Below, piece by piece: positions 33,611 through 44,927 of a DNA stretch of 64,000 nucleotides; within the stretch, counting starts at the first letter, position 1; each line of letters begins with the position of its first letter. The notes under the pieces were generated by a model, which was not told the origin of the DNA, made no database searches, and saw only the letters and a program-made list of their open reading frames with translations. Both the position numbers and the translations under genes were made by a program. Source of the stretch: Phylloscopus collybita (taxonomy: Eukaryota; Chordata; Aves; Passeriformes; Phylloscopidae); assembly GCA_027886175.1 (NCBI GenBank), contig JAJNNQ010000137.1, positions 1,802,001 through 1,866,000 of the forward strand. Reading direction: 5' to 3'.

Positions 33611-34703
33611 AAAATCCTGCCAGCCTTGCTGAAGGAGCTCGCTGGTGAGGAGGGAGCATCCCAGCTCCACCCTGCTTCACATGCTGCTTTTTCCAACCCT
33701 GGCACCTCTTGCCCTTCTCCCCGTGCTGTTTATTTTTCCTTCCCACAGATGAAAGGCAGAGAAGCAAACTGCACCAAGGCTAGATTGTTCATGGCTTATT
33801 GAACAATTAGTTTCAGCTCGGGGTCTAATCTTCCGGCATTTCTTTTCTTCCCTTTGTGTGCCAAGCGTGCCTTGCAAACTTGTTGGCTTCAGGACTCGTG
33901 TGGTGCTGGGGCTCTGGGCTCAAACTTGGCTCAGAGGGCTGCAGTGCCCAGAGCAAAGCAGGTGTGAGCTGCTCTGACAGGAGGAGGAGTGGGGCTGTAA
34001 ACAAAAATAAAGGAAAAAGGCTGCAAAGAAAGCGTAGCATGGTGAGGCCGCCTGCTCAGGCTGGGATATGCCCCTCTGGCATTCCTCTTCCCAAGGCCTC
34101 TCCATCAGCTGGCTGAGGTTTCCAACCTTTTAACCCCTTTTCAAGTCTCCCCGTGGTTCCTTTGGCTGGTGAGCTGTGTCAGGAGTGCAGGATCTGCTGG
34201 TGCACAGCTCCCTGAAATGCTGGGAGGGCGTCAGGCATGAGGACACATCTTTGCAGGGTGGGACAGTGCCAACACCCTCCTGCAGCACCAGGACTGGGCT
34301 GCATGAGCTCGTTGCTGTCTCCTGAATGAGCTTTGCTGCTGTGTGCCAGGAGCTGGAGTGTTTGTATCTCTGGAGGAGGAAGGGTTTGGATGTTGCCTCT
34401 CAGAATCTCAGGGCCATCCCAGGGCTTGGGACTGGGGAAGAGACCTGACTGAGAGGAGAGTTGTGCCTCGTTTCTTGCCAGCACCTTCCTCCTTTGGGCT
34501 CTGCTCCGTCTTACTCCAGCCTGGCACATTTCTCATCCCCAGAGTTTGTGGCACTGTTTATTTGGAATTTTTTTTCCCAGCTGTAGCTACTCCTGACCTC
34601 TCCCTACACAGGCTCGCACATGAATGGATTTTTTTCCTCCCAACCCGAGCTCAGCAATCTTGCTACTGTTCACTACTCCATGAAGAGAGTTCAGTTCACG
34701 TGA

Positions 34704-34717
34704 CCCCCCCCCCCCCC
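34704..34717. repeat. Poly-C tract (14 nt)
   Basis: Fourteen consecutive C; a likely slippage and sequencing-error site. Confidence 0.85.
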
Positions 34718-34773
34718 ATTAGCTGCTCCAGCTTAAGCCTCGGGCAAATAGTCATTGAGGATTTATTTTTATT

Positions 34774-34795
34774 AAAAAAAAAAAAAAAAAAAAAA
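34774..34795. repeat. Poly-A tract (22 nt)
   Basis: Uninterrupted run of 22 A following TTTATTTTTATT. Confidence 0.9.
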
Positions 34796-35998
34796 GGTCG
34801 GATTAAATATTCTGATGAACAAGAATAACATTAGCAGCTGTGCCTGCTCAGGCAGCGTGATCCCATCCCTCATATCATAAGCTGATTGCCTGGATGGGTC
34901 AGTAAGTTGTGCCAGCAGCCCCGCACTGATAGTGCTTTACATGTTGTTTTCATAGAGCATGAGGGACCTGGGAAGGGTTGTGATATCCAGAGAGGCTCCC
35001 TGGCTGCAGAAATCCCTTCCTCAGATGCCTTTGAGTGTTGCTGACCACATCTGAGGGCTGTGGCTGCAAGAGACCACCTGGCAGAGGTGCTGTGGCCTGG
35101 CCAGTGTCTGCGCCCTGTGGCACAGAAGCTTCTCTGTCACCTGGAGGGGGTGATGGGGACACTGGGGAACCTCAGCTCAGCTGGGGAGAGATGATCTGGG
35201 GCTTTCTGCTTGGACAAGTGTGAAGCTTTTCCCAGGCTGCAGCCTCTGATGGCTCAAAGGGAGGCACAGGGTGGAAGGAATGTGGGGCAGCAGATCTCCT
35301 GTCCCACCCTGAGGAGCAGTGATGCTGTCACCCCAACACGAAGCTGAGCACTGTCCCTGAGTCAGTCTCATTTCAAGGTGCTCAGTCATTACCTGAAGCA
35401 GTAAAATCCCTTTCTCTGCCTCCAGAGCATCCAGAATTAAGGTTTCTTCCCCCTGGTGAGCAGTCCCCAGGCCCATGCTCTCCCTGCTGGCTCTTTGTGT
35501 TCCAGTGTTTGTATTAATGGTACCAACACTCACCTTAAATCCTGCTGCTGCTGAACCCTGGGCTGGCTCCTGCTTCACAGGGCCTTGCCAAAAGCTGTGG
35601 GATGCCCTTTGAAGATGGGGAAGCAGGAGCCATAAAATTATGCAGCCTTATTAGTGGTGTTATTATTTGTTCTCTGCAAACATCTGAGACTCTTCTTCAT
35701 CCCCCGCTGCTCCCAAATCCTGTGGCAGCTTTCAGGAACCTGCAATCAGAGGCACCACTCAGCAGCCCCAAACTGCACGTGGGGATCTCAGGGGGGGTGA
35801 ATCCTTGTCCCCTTCCCAGATTCATCTCTCCAGGAGGGCCATGTGTGCCTCAGAAGCTGCTGGGCCACGTAGCTCTGCTGCCAAGAGATAAATCCCAGCG
35901 TGGGCATTCAGCCTGGCAGAGGGGGAGCATCCTCCTGGGATGCCAGCCCTTGGGAGCTGGGCAACAGAGGCAGAGGAGAATGCCCAGTTTTCACTGGA

Positions 35999-36135
35999 AA
36001 TCATAGAATTGCCGAATGGTTTGGGTTGGGAGGGAACTTAAAGATCATCTCATTCCAACCCCTCCTCCAGGGGCACCTTCCACTATCCCAGGGTGCTCCA
36101 AGCCCCGTCCAACCTGGCCTTGGACACCTCCAGGG
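35999..36135 (-). mobile_element. CR1 LINE 3' fragment, antisense
   Basis: 'aatcatagaattgccgaatg', 'gtttgggttgggagggaact', 'taaagatcatctcattccaa', 'cactatcccagggtgctcca' and 'tccaacctggccttggacac'; truncated after the 'ctccaggg' segment. Confidence 0.95.
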
Positions 36136-36697
36136 TGAGGAATTGACATTGGAAACCTTTTCCCAGCTGGAAGGTGGTCTGTACCCTGCAGATCTTGCCC
36201 TGAAGTGTGAGAAGGTGGATGAGGTCTTGCAGGCTGGCTGAGGTTTTCACCCTCATTTCGTTATTAAAGGCTTTGCCAAGGAGGAAACTTCCCTGGTGGA
36301 AGTGGGAATTGCCACTGAGGCACTGCTGAGCCACATTCTCCTGGAGGGACTGTTGTAACCTCCAAAAGACAGATCCTACTTCAGCATCAGTAGCTTCTAG
36401 CTGAAAATCTGTTGGGTGTTTTTGTTGTTTTGTATTTTTTGTGGGTGATTCTTTTTCTTGTTTCGTTTTGGTTTTGACTTTTGGAGAATTTTGTTAGTTA
36501 CAGTGTATAAGAACAAGGCTGTGACTTCGTCCATTTGTTGGTCCATTTGTTTTCTCTTTTATCCTGGAATATCTTGCATTATTTTAGGACCTCTCTTTTG
36601 GTGCTATAAACTGGAATACCTGCAAATATTACATTTCTGCTCTCTGTAATCATCCAAGAATTTCTAGTTCATGCAGGACTTCCATCACGATTTTCAT
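36136..36697. other. Unique non-coding, T/G-rich centre
   Basis: No gene recognised. A G/T-rich low-complexity stretch occupies about 36413-36490. Confidence 0.6.
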
Positions 36698-36770
36698 CCC
36701 CATGGCAGGGGAGTGGGAATTAGAAGATCTTTCCAACCCAATCCATTCTGTAATTCTGTGATTCTACGAT
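36698..36770 (+). mobile_element. CR1 LINE 3' terminus, sense, short
   Basis: 'catggcaggggagtgggaat', 'gatctttccaacccaatcca', then three octamer-type repeats 'ttctgtaattctgtgattct', the diagnostic CR1 3' end. Confidence 0.9.
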
Positions 36771-37078
36771 GTTTTCTCTCCATGGGGAGGACACCATCAC
36801 AGAGATGAAGAGCAGAGTGTGTTTGTCTTCAGAGGGTGACAGATGTGGTAGGAAATGCTGCATGAAGGTGTTGCTCCCCTTATTCTGGCAGCTGCTCTGT
36901 CCCAACAAAGCAGAGCTTCTCTGGTGCTTCAGGAAGTTCCACAAATATCCCCAGGTCCCTTGTGAACAGGACCCGTGTAAACATCGTGGCCTGTGAGCTG
37001 GAAGTTGACCAGAATTTAACAGGCAAAAGGAGTCAGGAGAGGCTCTCCCAGCCTGGGACAAATATCCCATATCCAACA
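36771..37078. other. Unique non-coding sequence
   Basis: No gene, repeat or motif cluster seen between two CR1 fragments. Confidence 0.6.
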
Positions 37079-37250
37079 TAGAATCATGGTGGTGTTCAGG
37101 GTGGAAAAGCCTTTTAGAATCATGGAATAAAATCATAGAAATTTTTAGGTTGGAAAAGCCCTTTAAGATCAAGTCCAACCTTTCCCCAGGACTGTCAAGG
37201 CCACACCCATGTCCCCAAATGCTGCAGAGCTCTTAAATCCCTCCAGGAAT
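37079..37250 (-). mobile_element. CR1 LINE 3' end, antisense, with a doubled terminus
   Basis: Two CR1 3' ends stand head to tail. The first, about 35 bp, starts TAGAATCATGGTGG and runs to GTGGAAAAGCC. The second starts TAGAATCATGG near 37114, has AATCATAGAA, and continues 'ggttggaaaagccctttaag', 'atcaagtccaacctttcccc'. This is either an insertion of one copy into another's end or a local duplication. Confidence 0.85.
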
Positions 37251-37539
37251 TATGGCCACGATTATGGGAATGGGATAGGAGCAGAGAGTGGAGCTGATGC
37301 CCAACCCTTGGCTTCCACCAAGAAGATGAGGAATTCATACAGAAAGTTTTGTTGAGTTGCTGTGGATGGTCTTCCACCTCTGCACATGTTTAACTCATTT
37401 TCTGAACCCTTCCCCCTACCCTGATCTCTCCAAATCTCCTGCCATTACCACCCAGACTGCACAGGGTAACACCTGTTCCATATTCTAGTGTGGGAGAGAA
37501 TTGGAAGGGGAAAAAAAAAGGGGGCACAAAAAGGAGCAA
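37251..37539. other. Unique non-coding sequence
   Basis: No gene or repeat recognised apart from A9 at about 37511-37519. Confidence 0.6.
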
Positions 37540-37960
37540 AAGACCCACTTATGACACGGGAAATTAAATCATTAGCAAATGTGGCAGGAAAGATGATGAG
37601 AAACAAGTGCAATGATTCATGTTCTGTGTCTCCTACTGTACAGAACACTTTAAAGTGTCAGACAGCACGACAGTCACTCTTTAAAGCCAATTAAAGTTTC
37701 ATAATAAATAGAAGCTCTTTATTTTTTTAATCTCTCTCTCCCCATGAGATGGTGACGGAGTTCACTGGAAGAGAGCTGGGTGTGATGCGTTTGCCAGAAA
37801 TCCACAACAAACGGGTACAGAGACCTGCTTTTCAAAAGCCTCTTTTTATGCCAATTATTTACCTTCCTTAAACTCAGCTCCGGAGGGGGAAGTGGCCGTA
37901 ATAATATCGCATTTTCTCCTTGTGCTTTTCATTCGAGGAGATTACAGCCGATAACCTGGA
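37540..37960. promoter_or_regulatory. Possible conserved non-coding block
   Basis: About 420 bp of unique AT-rich DNA with GGAAATTAAATCATTAGC, CAATTAAAGTTTCATAATAAATAG, CACTTTAAAGTG (a perfect 12-bp palindrome near 37647-37658), CCAATTATTTACC and GTAATAATATCGC. CpGs survive in GACGGAG, CCGGAGG, GGCCGTAA and GCCGATAACC. A good candidate for constraint, untested. Confidence 0.33.
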
Positions 37961-39129
37961 GAGGGCAGGCAGAGGGGCTCTCTTTTCATGCTTGGGCAAG
38001 GTGATTTTCGGGAGCTTGGAGAACAGCAGAGCAAGACGTGAGCTGGCAGCAGATTTTGGGACCCCCACGGGCAGGGATTTCGTTTGGAGAAGGCGGGTTG
38101 CTCTGAGCTCTGCAGGTGGAGGTGGGTTTGGAGGTCAGGTGGGGGTCCAATTAAGTGAAGCAGGGTCATTTTGGGGGCCAGGAGAGCAAAGGATGCGAGA
38201 GAAGGAGCTGGAATTTATTTTCTTTGTGTGCCATCTCTCTGAGGGAGACTGGTGCTGGTTGACCTCTTGGACTGGGCGATACTGGAAGATGCTGTAAATT
38301 GTGAGCAGCTCTGGTGAAGGCTGTGCAGAGGAGAGGACACTGGGGACTCTGGTTTTACAGCTCTTTTTCCTTCCCCTCTAAGGTAGCATGGATTTGCACA
38401 GGGTTCATTTCACCAAGCTCCCCTTTGGCTGCTCCTGCTGCACAGCTCATTGTTGTTTTGTCTTTGTATTAATGGTACTTAAAAATAGTTTTTTCCACTT
38501 TTCTCTGAAGAGATTTTCTCCCATACCAGCTAGAGGAAGGGCCGTTTAATTTTGTTTCCCAAAGAGACCCCATTCAAAGGTTTTCTCCCAAATTTACCCT
38601 AAACCAAGACTTTGACACACAAACACACACACACACACAAAGAAAACCAAAAAACCAACCAAACCAACAAACAAACAAACAAACAAAAAAAGGATTTTCC
38701 ACCACTCTAGACTGGGGATAAGATTAAGTTCACAGCTCTGAATTAAGAAATCTTGCTTTCCCCAAGCCTGGGAAACAAGCTGTGGGTGATGCTCCTCTCT
38801 GAGCCACCACGGCCTCTTCATCCTCCTCTTTCCCGTTTTCCTCTCCCATCGACAGCGCTCGTGTTTGTGCGCCTTTATCACACACATGCAAAAATACACC
38901 TCAAACCAACTGAAAATGTTAATCCAATTAACATTCAAAGAAAATGAAAGGACACTGAAACAAACTGAAGGTCCCCCTCGCCGTAGCCACCAGTCTCCCT
39001 TGGCTGCAGTCCCTCTGTGTGGAGCTCCTCAGGCTGGAGCCCGCGATTCCCCGAGCGGCACCACTTTCATGTTTTGGAGTGGGCAGACCTCAGGCTCAGG
39101 AAAACATCTCCTTTGTTCCATATCTCCCC
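37961..39129. other. Unique non-coding with an A/C-rich tract
   Basis: No gene recognised. It holds the CA/AAAC tract annotated separately. The 38800-38945 part is CpG-bearing (CACCACGG, CGACAGCGCTCG) then AT-rich (GTTAATCCAATTAACATTC), a weak regulatory candidate. Confidence 0.5.
38615..38691. repeat. (CA)n plus (AAAC)n composite microsatellite
   Basis: Begins with ACACAC and about eight CA units, and ends with (AAAC)/(CAAA) repeats and A7. Only one non-A/C base (G at 38642) occurs in 77 nt. Confidence 0.9.
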
Positions 39130-39440
39130 AGCTTTATTTGGGAGGGTGATGAAATTATTCCATAGCTTTGCTGCCAGAGGGGAGTTGGAGGAGCGGTGTT
39201 CCCGCTATAAGCGAAGATCCCTTTAATTGGACAGAGTGAATATTCACTCTTTAATAACGCCGGGGCTCTAATCCTTCGTTAGGTGGCTGCATCCCCCCTC
39301 CCGAATGGTTTTTAATGACCCGTTGCCTACATCATTAATATCACAAGTGCTGACACCGGGAGGAAATGCAACAATCAAAGGGAGACCCTCAGAGGTCCGG
39401 GAGCGACGACATTTTCCATCTCCCCTTTGTTGTGGGGAAA
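39130..39440. promoter_or_regulatory. Candidate enhancer-like block with 18-bp palindrome
   Basis: Unique block. It carries the perfect palindrome AGAGTGAATATTCACTCT (39233-39250), CCTTTAATTGG just before it, TTTAATAACGCCGG just after, TTTTTAATGACCCG and CATTAATATCAC. It has many CpGs for this AT-rich context (GCGAAG, ACGCCGG, TTCGTT, CCCGAATG, CACCGGG, GGTCCGGGAGCGACGAC). Motif content plus CpG retention make it one of the strongest regulatory candidates here, still without comparative proof. Confidence 0.38.
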
Positions 39441-40403
39441 ACATCGTGCACGGGTGCCCTGTGTGACCAAACCGGCTTCAAGTTCTGGCCTCCTGTGGTG
39501 GGCAAAGGGAGGGTTAACTCCTGCAAATTGCAGGAGCTCAATTAGTTCAATTAGGAGCTTGATAACTAAAGCAGCTCTTCCTGAACACTGTCTAGGACCC
39601 TGGGCTCTGCCTGCAGGCTCTGAGCACTCCCACGCTGCCCCGTTCCCTGGGGCTTGCAGCTTTTGAGGGCAGCCTCACTTCCAGAGGGAAGGTGGGATTC
39701 CCACCGTCTTTACTCCATCCTGGGCTGGAGCAGCTCCCTGCAGGAATCCATGCCATTACTCCAGCATATTCTTGAAGGCAGAGTCTGGCCCAGGGAGTCC
39801 CAACTGGGGGATGTTCCATAAATCAGAAGAAAAAATGGTAAAATCCATTTTTTTCCCCTCAGTTTTCTTCAGTGTTCTTTTGAGCGCATTCCCAGCAGTG
39901 CATGAGCAATAAGCAGCAGTCACATCCATCCATCCCCAACTGTAATTTTTTTTTTTTTCCTGCATGACAGCACTTGCCTTTTGATAATCTCAGAAGGAGA
40001 CGAGGGGGTATTAACATAACAAATCTGTGGCTGTCTAGAGAGTTCCATGTTGCTGGCACGTCACAGGATGTGTACACCGAGCTCTGCTCAGTTCTCATTG
40101 TTCTAAATCCACCCTGTGTATTAAGACCTAATGAATTACTACCTGACAAATTAAGCAGCTGCTGCAAGGAGCCCGTGTTGGCAGTGTCCTTCTCTCCCTC
40201 CTCCTGTGGCATTTGGATTTTTTTACAGCTTTTATCCTCATGCTGTCAGTCTTGGGAAACACTTTGGTGACTCTGCATCGTGATGAGTGTGGTGGATGCT
40301 CTGCAGAGCCACTGAATTAATGGTACACGTGGTGATGTTGGGAGCTGGATGTGGCCAGTATGATTCTTTATGAGGTTTTTAGGCTTAAAATGGGAGGGTT
40401 GGT
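39441..40403. other. Unique non-coding sequence
   Basis: No gene or transposon recognised. The 39520-39570 and 40000-40165 parts are AT-rich and hold ATTAGTTCAATTAGG and AATGAATTACTACCTGACAAATTAAG words; possible small regulatory pieces. T run near 39947-39958. Confidence 0.5.
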
Positions 40404-40470
40404 TCATAGAATTGTAAAATATAAGTTGGAAGGGACCCGCAAGGATCACAGAGTCCAATTCCTTGTGAAC
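40404..40470 (-). mobile_element. CR1 LINE 3' fragment, antisense, short
   Basis: 'tcatagaattgtaaaatata', 'agttggaagggacccgcaag' and 'gatcacagagtccaattcct'. The 'GACCCGCAAGGATCA' form belongs to a different CR1 subfamily from the 'GACCTTAAAGATCAT' copies. Confidence 0.88.
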
Positions 40471-41561
40471 AACCAAATCTGGAAAAGAACACAGGGAAGG
40501 GCTCTGGTCTATCCCATGCTGCTGCACCCAGGAGAGGAAAGCTACTCTCCCTGCAGTGGGGGAACAGCCCAGCCGTGCTTTTAACAGCTGTGGAGGGAGA
40601 GAAGTGACTCATCTCTCTGAGTTACATTAGATGAGAGAAAAGTGTTTGTCTAAGCTAGAATTTAATGAGAAAATAGGGGTTAATAACCTCCAAGTCCTGG
40701 CTGTTCTGGGAATATTAGCTTCAGTTTTCCTGTCCTTTTCCATCTAATTTATGCCGGGGTGGATACACTCACAGAGATGCCCCAGCTGTGATCTCTCCCT
40801 GGTGCAGCACAGGTTTAGGCTCAGAGCTGTTGTCTTCTTCCATCAAGGAACAGGATGCTGCTCTGGGGGGAAAAAAGAAAATATGTTTACTCCCAAGTTT
40901 TCTTTCACTTTCTAAAATGCTAAATGATTAACTTCCCAGTCTCCTCGCACTGCAGACAGTGTTTTTGAAGTTTTTATTACCTGAGCTGCTCTGGCAGAGG
41001 AAGTTCTGTGCCGTGGGTGAACCGCTCGTCTCTCCAGAACGTCTCGAGCGGCCGCACGTCTCCCCGTCCATCCTCATCCCAGCTGCCCCCTCGAGCTGCT
41101 GCAGGAAGAGAGGCAGCCTCCTCTTGCAAACCACAGGAAGATGCTTTTCTCCTCCACCCCATCAGCCCTTTCATGGCTGGCACCACCACAGTGCATGCCA
41201 ACCCAACCCTTCTGTGGTCCCACATCCTGGAGTAGATGCTGTGTGGAGACAGCATGTCTCAGCCTGGCAGGGATGGATGGTGTCAGAGGTGATGGGATGT
41301 TGACACCTGCTTATCTTTTCATGCCTGGTAGCCCCAGCCTCTTGATTAGCTCAGCATCTGTGTGCAGCAGCTTCTCTGCTCTGCTCTTTTTTACCGTGGT
41401 GTGCTCTGAGGAGTGTGGACTGGGAAGGGTGAGGAAGGTGGGATGTTGGAATTTAGGCTTATGAGGTCTAAACCTGATGCTGGAGTGATTTATAACCACA
41501 CCAGTCTCCTCCCACAGATCCTCTAGTCTCAAAGGAGCTCCTCACATGGATACATTCATTA
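40471..41561. other. Unique non-coding with a small CpG-rich patch
   Basis: No gene recognised. At about 41010-41095 CpGs are clustered, with overlapping CTCGAG and GCGGCCGC sites at 41044-41055; too short for a CpG island. Frames up to 114 codons across it have no domain. Confidence 0.55.
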
Positions 41562-41679
41562 CCAGGTGGGATGGGACTTGGAGCAACCTGCTCTGGTGGG
41601 AGGTGTCCCTGCTCGTGGCAGGGGGTTGGTACTGGATGAGCTTTAAGATCCCTTTCAACCCAAATCACTCTGTGATTTC
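41562..41679 (+). mobile_element. CR1 LINE 3' fragment, sense
   Basis: 'gggacttggagcaacctgct', 'ctggtgggaggtgtccctgc', 'tcgtggcagggggttggtac' and 'ccctttcaacccaaatcact', ending 'ctgtgatttc'. Confidence 0.95.
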
Positions 41680-42446
41680 TTTTCCTGGAAGGTGTGAACC
41701 TCCAGGCTGGGCTTTTCTTTTGGGTTATAAAACCAAGCACAACTCAAGTGAAATATGTCCAGGTAGTGGGGCTGTGTCACTGCCCAGGGACAGCTCCATG
41801 CTCCTTTCTCTGCCACAGAAAGCAGGTGGCACTGGCTGGGTTATCATCTGTTCTCAGATTGTATCAGCATCCTATCCTTAAAAACAGACACGTGGATTCA
41901 CACACTTTTTTTTGCAGAGCTCACAATAACACCAAGGGGCTGTATCTGTGCAGAGTTCACTGCTGAGCTGCTCGAAGAACCAACTCCCAGGGCAGAAACC
42001 TGTTCAGATATCTGCGTGGAACTTTCAAACACAGGGAACATCCAAAAGTGTGTTCTTCCCTACGCAGCCCTGGAGGCAGTTCTGCGTTTTTCCGTGGCTC
42101 CTGGATGCTGGCAGGCTTCCCCATGCCAAAAGGCTCTGTCTGTGCCTCCTTTGCAGGTGCCACATGCTGTCTGCAAGCACAGACATCCCACAGAGGGATC
42201 TCGTGTGGCCAAGAAGCCCAGCTGTCCCCAGTGGGTGTGACAGCTCTGAGTGTGGCAGCAGTCACAGCCACCCTGAGCACACGGGGTGCAGACCAGCCTG
42301 GGAAATGTGTGTGCACCTTGGGGGCAAAATGGGGATCTGGGAGTCCTGCTGGCTTGGCAGATACAGGGTAAGAGTTGGGAATCCTAGGGAATGCTATTAT
42401 GGTTTGCTGTAACGTCACAGCTCTTTCTGACCCCTTCCATGCATGG
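41680..42446. other. Unique non-coding sequence
   Basis: No repeat recognised. Long overlapping frames exist on both strands (154 codons + at 41948-42412, 153 codons - at 41957-42418), almost fully antisense to each other, with no domain; this symmetry argues for chance. Confidence 0.55.
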
Positions 42447-42650
42447 AGTCATAGAATAATTTGGGTTGAAAGGGTCCTTCCAAGGTATAGTTCAGCCCAC
42501 AGCTTCCACTACACCAGATTGTCCAGAGCCCTGTCCAACTTGAACTTGAATTTTGCCAGGGATGAGGTATCTACCACATCTCTGAGCAATTTCTGCCTCA
42601 TCATGCCCACTGAAAAAATTTTTTCCTTTACATCTATTTGAAGAGCTCCT
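42447..42650 (-). mobile_element. CR1 LINE 3' fragment, antisense
   Basis: 'agtcatagaataatttgggt', 'tgaaagggtccttccaaggt', 'cttccactacaccagattgt', 'ccctgtccaacttgaacttg' and 'catctctgagcaatttctgc'. Moderately diverged, about 200 bp. Confidence 0.92.
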
Positions 42651-43500
42651 GCCTGTGTAGCTGTGCCTGAATACTCCCTCCCTCCCCAGTGCTCAGGGAG
42701 AACACCCCAGATTCACAAAATCATAGTCCTGGTCCAGCTGGGACCCTGCTCCCCCAAAACCAGTGGTGAGGGCTCCTTGGTAAAGGTGTTGCACCATTGG
42801 TGCCTCTCTGGCAATAAGATGAAAGAAAATAATGGAACCTCTAAGAGCATCTGGCAGAACTCCTGATCCTTGGAAGGAGTTATTACAACTTCTTGTGATA
42901 TGTCAAGTCTAATAAAAGACCCAACCACATTAACTGGAACAGCTTTACAGGCCAGTGGGGACTATTTCTTGATTTATTTCCTTGATCTGCTGCAGACAAG
43001 TGTCCCTTTCCTGCATTTGATGGCACTTTATTGATATCACCCTTTTTTTTTTGCCAGGCCATGTTCAATCATAACCATCAATGACAGCATTTGAAAATCT
43101 TCTTACAGTCCGTACAAACTAAACCCCGCTTCCCAATATCAATGCACTGCCTTCCCCTTCCCAACCTTATTTCTCTACCCCAGCCAGCCCAATTTAATCC
43201 ACTTGATTGTTTTTTCTTCACCTTACCCCCTCTATCTACTATGTCCCATCTTCCTTCATTCCCACCATCCTCCCCTTTTCCCTTCACTTCCCTTTGCACT
43301 CTGACCCCATAACCTGTGGCCGTCCCTTCTCTGATGCTGACCCCTCTTTTTCTTCATTCATTCCTGTCTTCCCTCCCTGCTCCATCCTTTCCCCAATCTG
43401 TTCAAGGCTCCTGTTGCAGACACTCTCTCAGCTCTGGAACAGCACATGACACTCCTGGCAGTCGTTCTGAGCTTGGCTGCTGTCCCCAAGTTGTCTAAGG
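42651..43500. other. Unique non-coding, pyrimidine-rich
   Basis: No gene or transposon recognised. About 43120-43400 is rich in C and T on the + strand without a clear repeat unit. Confidence 0.6.
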
Positions 43501-43615
43501 CTCTTCTGAGAATGATGAGAAGCTGCTGTGTGCCTTCAAAGTCACAGCTAATTGCATTAGCTCCAGATCATGTAACTCCTATAGATGACAGCTGCCAAAT
43601 TTAGGAGCTCTAGAG
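43501..43615. promoter_or_regulatory. Possible regulatory block with TAAT-N3-ATTA site
   Basis: Contains AGCTAATTGCATTAGCT (43546-43562): inverted 7-bp arms AGCTAAT/ATTAGCT around TGC. The core TAATTGCATTA fits the P3 (TAATnnnATTA) site bound by paired-class homeodomain dimers. The motif is exact; occupancy is inference. Confidence 0.35.
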
Positions 43616-44927
43616 AGGTCTTATAGAAGATGACGGGGATGGTGTGCTGGATTCAGCAGAAAGGAAATCCTGGGTGCTTTCAAAGGCATTGGTGGTGGGT
43701 TCTGTGTTTTTCAAAATGGGTTGTGCCCTCTTATTCTGTCTTTATGGGAGTATTATCTATATTATCTATATATTATCTATTTATTAGCTCATTCTCAAGC
43801 ACAGCATTGCCCACCATCCCCACTGAAAATTCGGGATATGGAGGAATATAATCCAAACAGAGTAAACTCTCACCTCCCTCCCTCCTCTCCATCTGTTCTC
43901 CTCCCTGTTTTTCTGGTGGTCTTTCGTAAAGTAAATTGCAGTTTCCAAACCATCTCAAACCCCAAAGCACTTGCACCAGAGGCATCTTGGTGTTAAATAC
44001 AGGCTTTGAGATCTGCTTTGCTCATCTCTGTCTCAGTGCTTTTATATCCCTGTGTTTGCAGAACTTAGGATGAAATTCATCCACCTCCACCAAAATCTTG
44101 AGGTGGTTTGGAGTAATATTTCCCTCTCCTATCACACTGAAGCCATAGCTGGGAGTTTTCTCTCTGTATACTCAGTCTCACAAGACCAGCTGCTGTGTTT
44201 TCCTCCTCATGGAGGATATTAACAACATCTGAACTTGAAAACACAACTTTCTCTGGGGAGGTCACACAGAAAAGTTCATGGAAGGTGGCTTCCTTTTTCT
44301 CTGAGATCATTGATGATTCCTCTGTCTGGAGCAGTCCTCTCAACGTGAGAGCAAAACAAGCATCCACAATGCAACAGGAGATCTGAACCCAGCTCTGGCA
44401 GTGCTGAAATAAAGGCTGTGATCACCCAGTCCCTGTAGCTGGAGGGCAAAAATGTCACAGCCAGAGTGATCGGGGATAAGGCAGAAATTTATCTGCTGAG
44501 ATCTCACACAGCTCTGTTCCCGTTTATCTCAGGATCAGATATGAACTCACACCCCAGTATCACAAAATCCTGTGCTTTAATTTGGCCTCAGAGAAGACAT
44601 TAATATTAAGAGACAAGATTAAATATAGCTCTTGGCCAGCTGATTTCATGGCTTCTGTTCCTCCCTGCACTTGCATGGCTTCCTTTGGTGGAGCCCACAA
44701 AAGGTCTCATAGCAAGTTTAGCTCCAGCTCCACAGGAAGATCAAGGAGAACTCTTAAATCTTGTCCAGTTCCAGGTCACCTGAGGTCTCTTGAGTCCTGC
44801 TGAGCAGGATGATTGGTGTGAAGGGATGAGCTGCTTGGTGTTTGCAGCTCATTTCTGTCTGCTCTGTCTGGACATTCTCACAAAGTGGGTTTTTTTAGCA
44901 CTCTTACAGGTGATTTTTTTTTTTCAG
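43616..44927. other. Unique non-coding sequence
   Basis: No gene or transposon recognised. An imperfect TATTATCTATA repeat is at about 43751-43787. A T run at 44913-44924 forms the polypyrimidine tract of the possible exon that follows. Confidence 0.55.

Larger units (their letters stand above)
33611..35998. other. Unique non-coding sequence
   Basis: About 2.4 kb with no recognised gene or transposon. It contains an 8-bp inverted repeat ATTGTTCA/TGAACAAT (33784-33791, 33800-33807, 8-nt loop), a C14 run and an A22 run. The frame at 34343-34828 (161 codons) ends in homopolymer-coded Lys and shows no domain. Confidence 0.55.

Noticed and set aside
41044..41055. Overlapping XhoI (CTCGAG) and NotI (GCGGCCGC) sites, as in a cloning linker
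   Set aside because: Flanking sequence on both sides is ordinary genomic DNA without vector sequence, and the sites lie in a naturally CpG-rich patch. Chance is more likely than contamination.
41948..42418. Pair of ~154-codon frames on opposite strands
   Set aside because: They are nearly perfect antisense partners of equal length without domains, a pattern of stop-poor sequence rather than coding.
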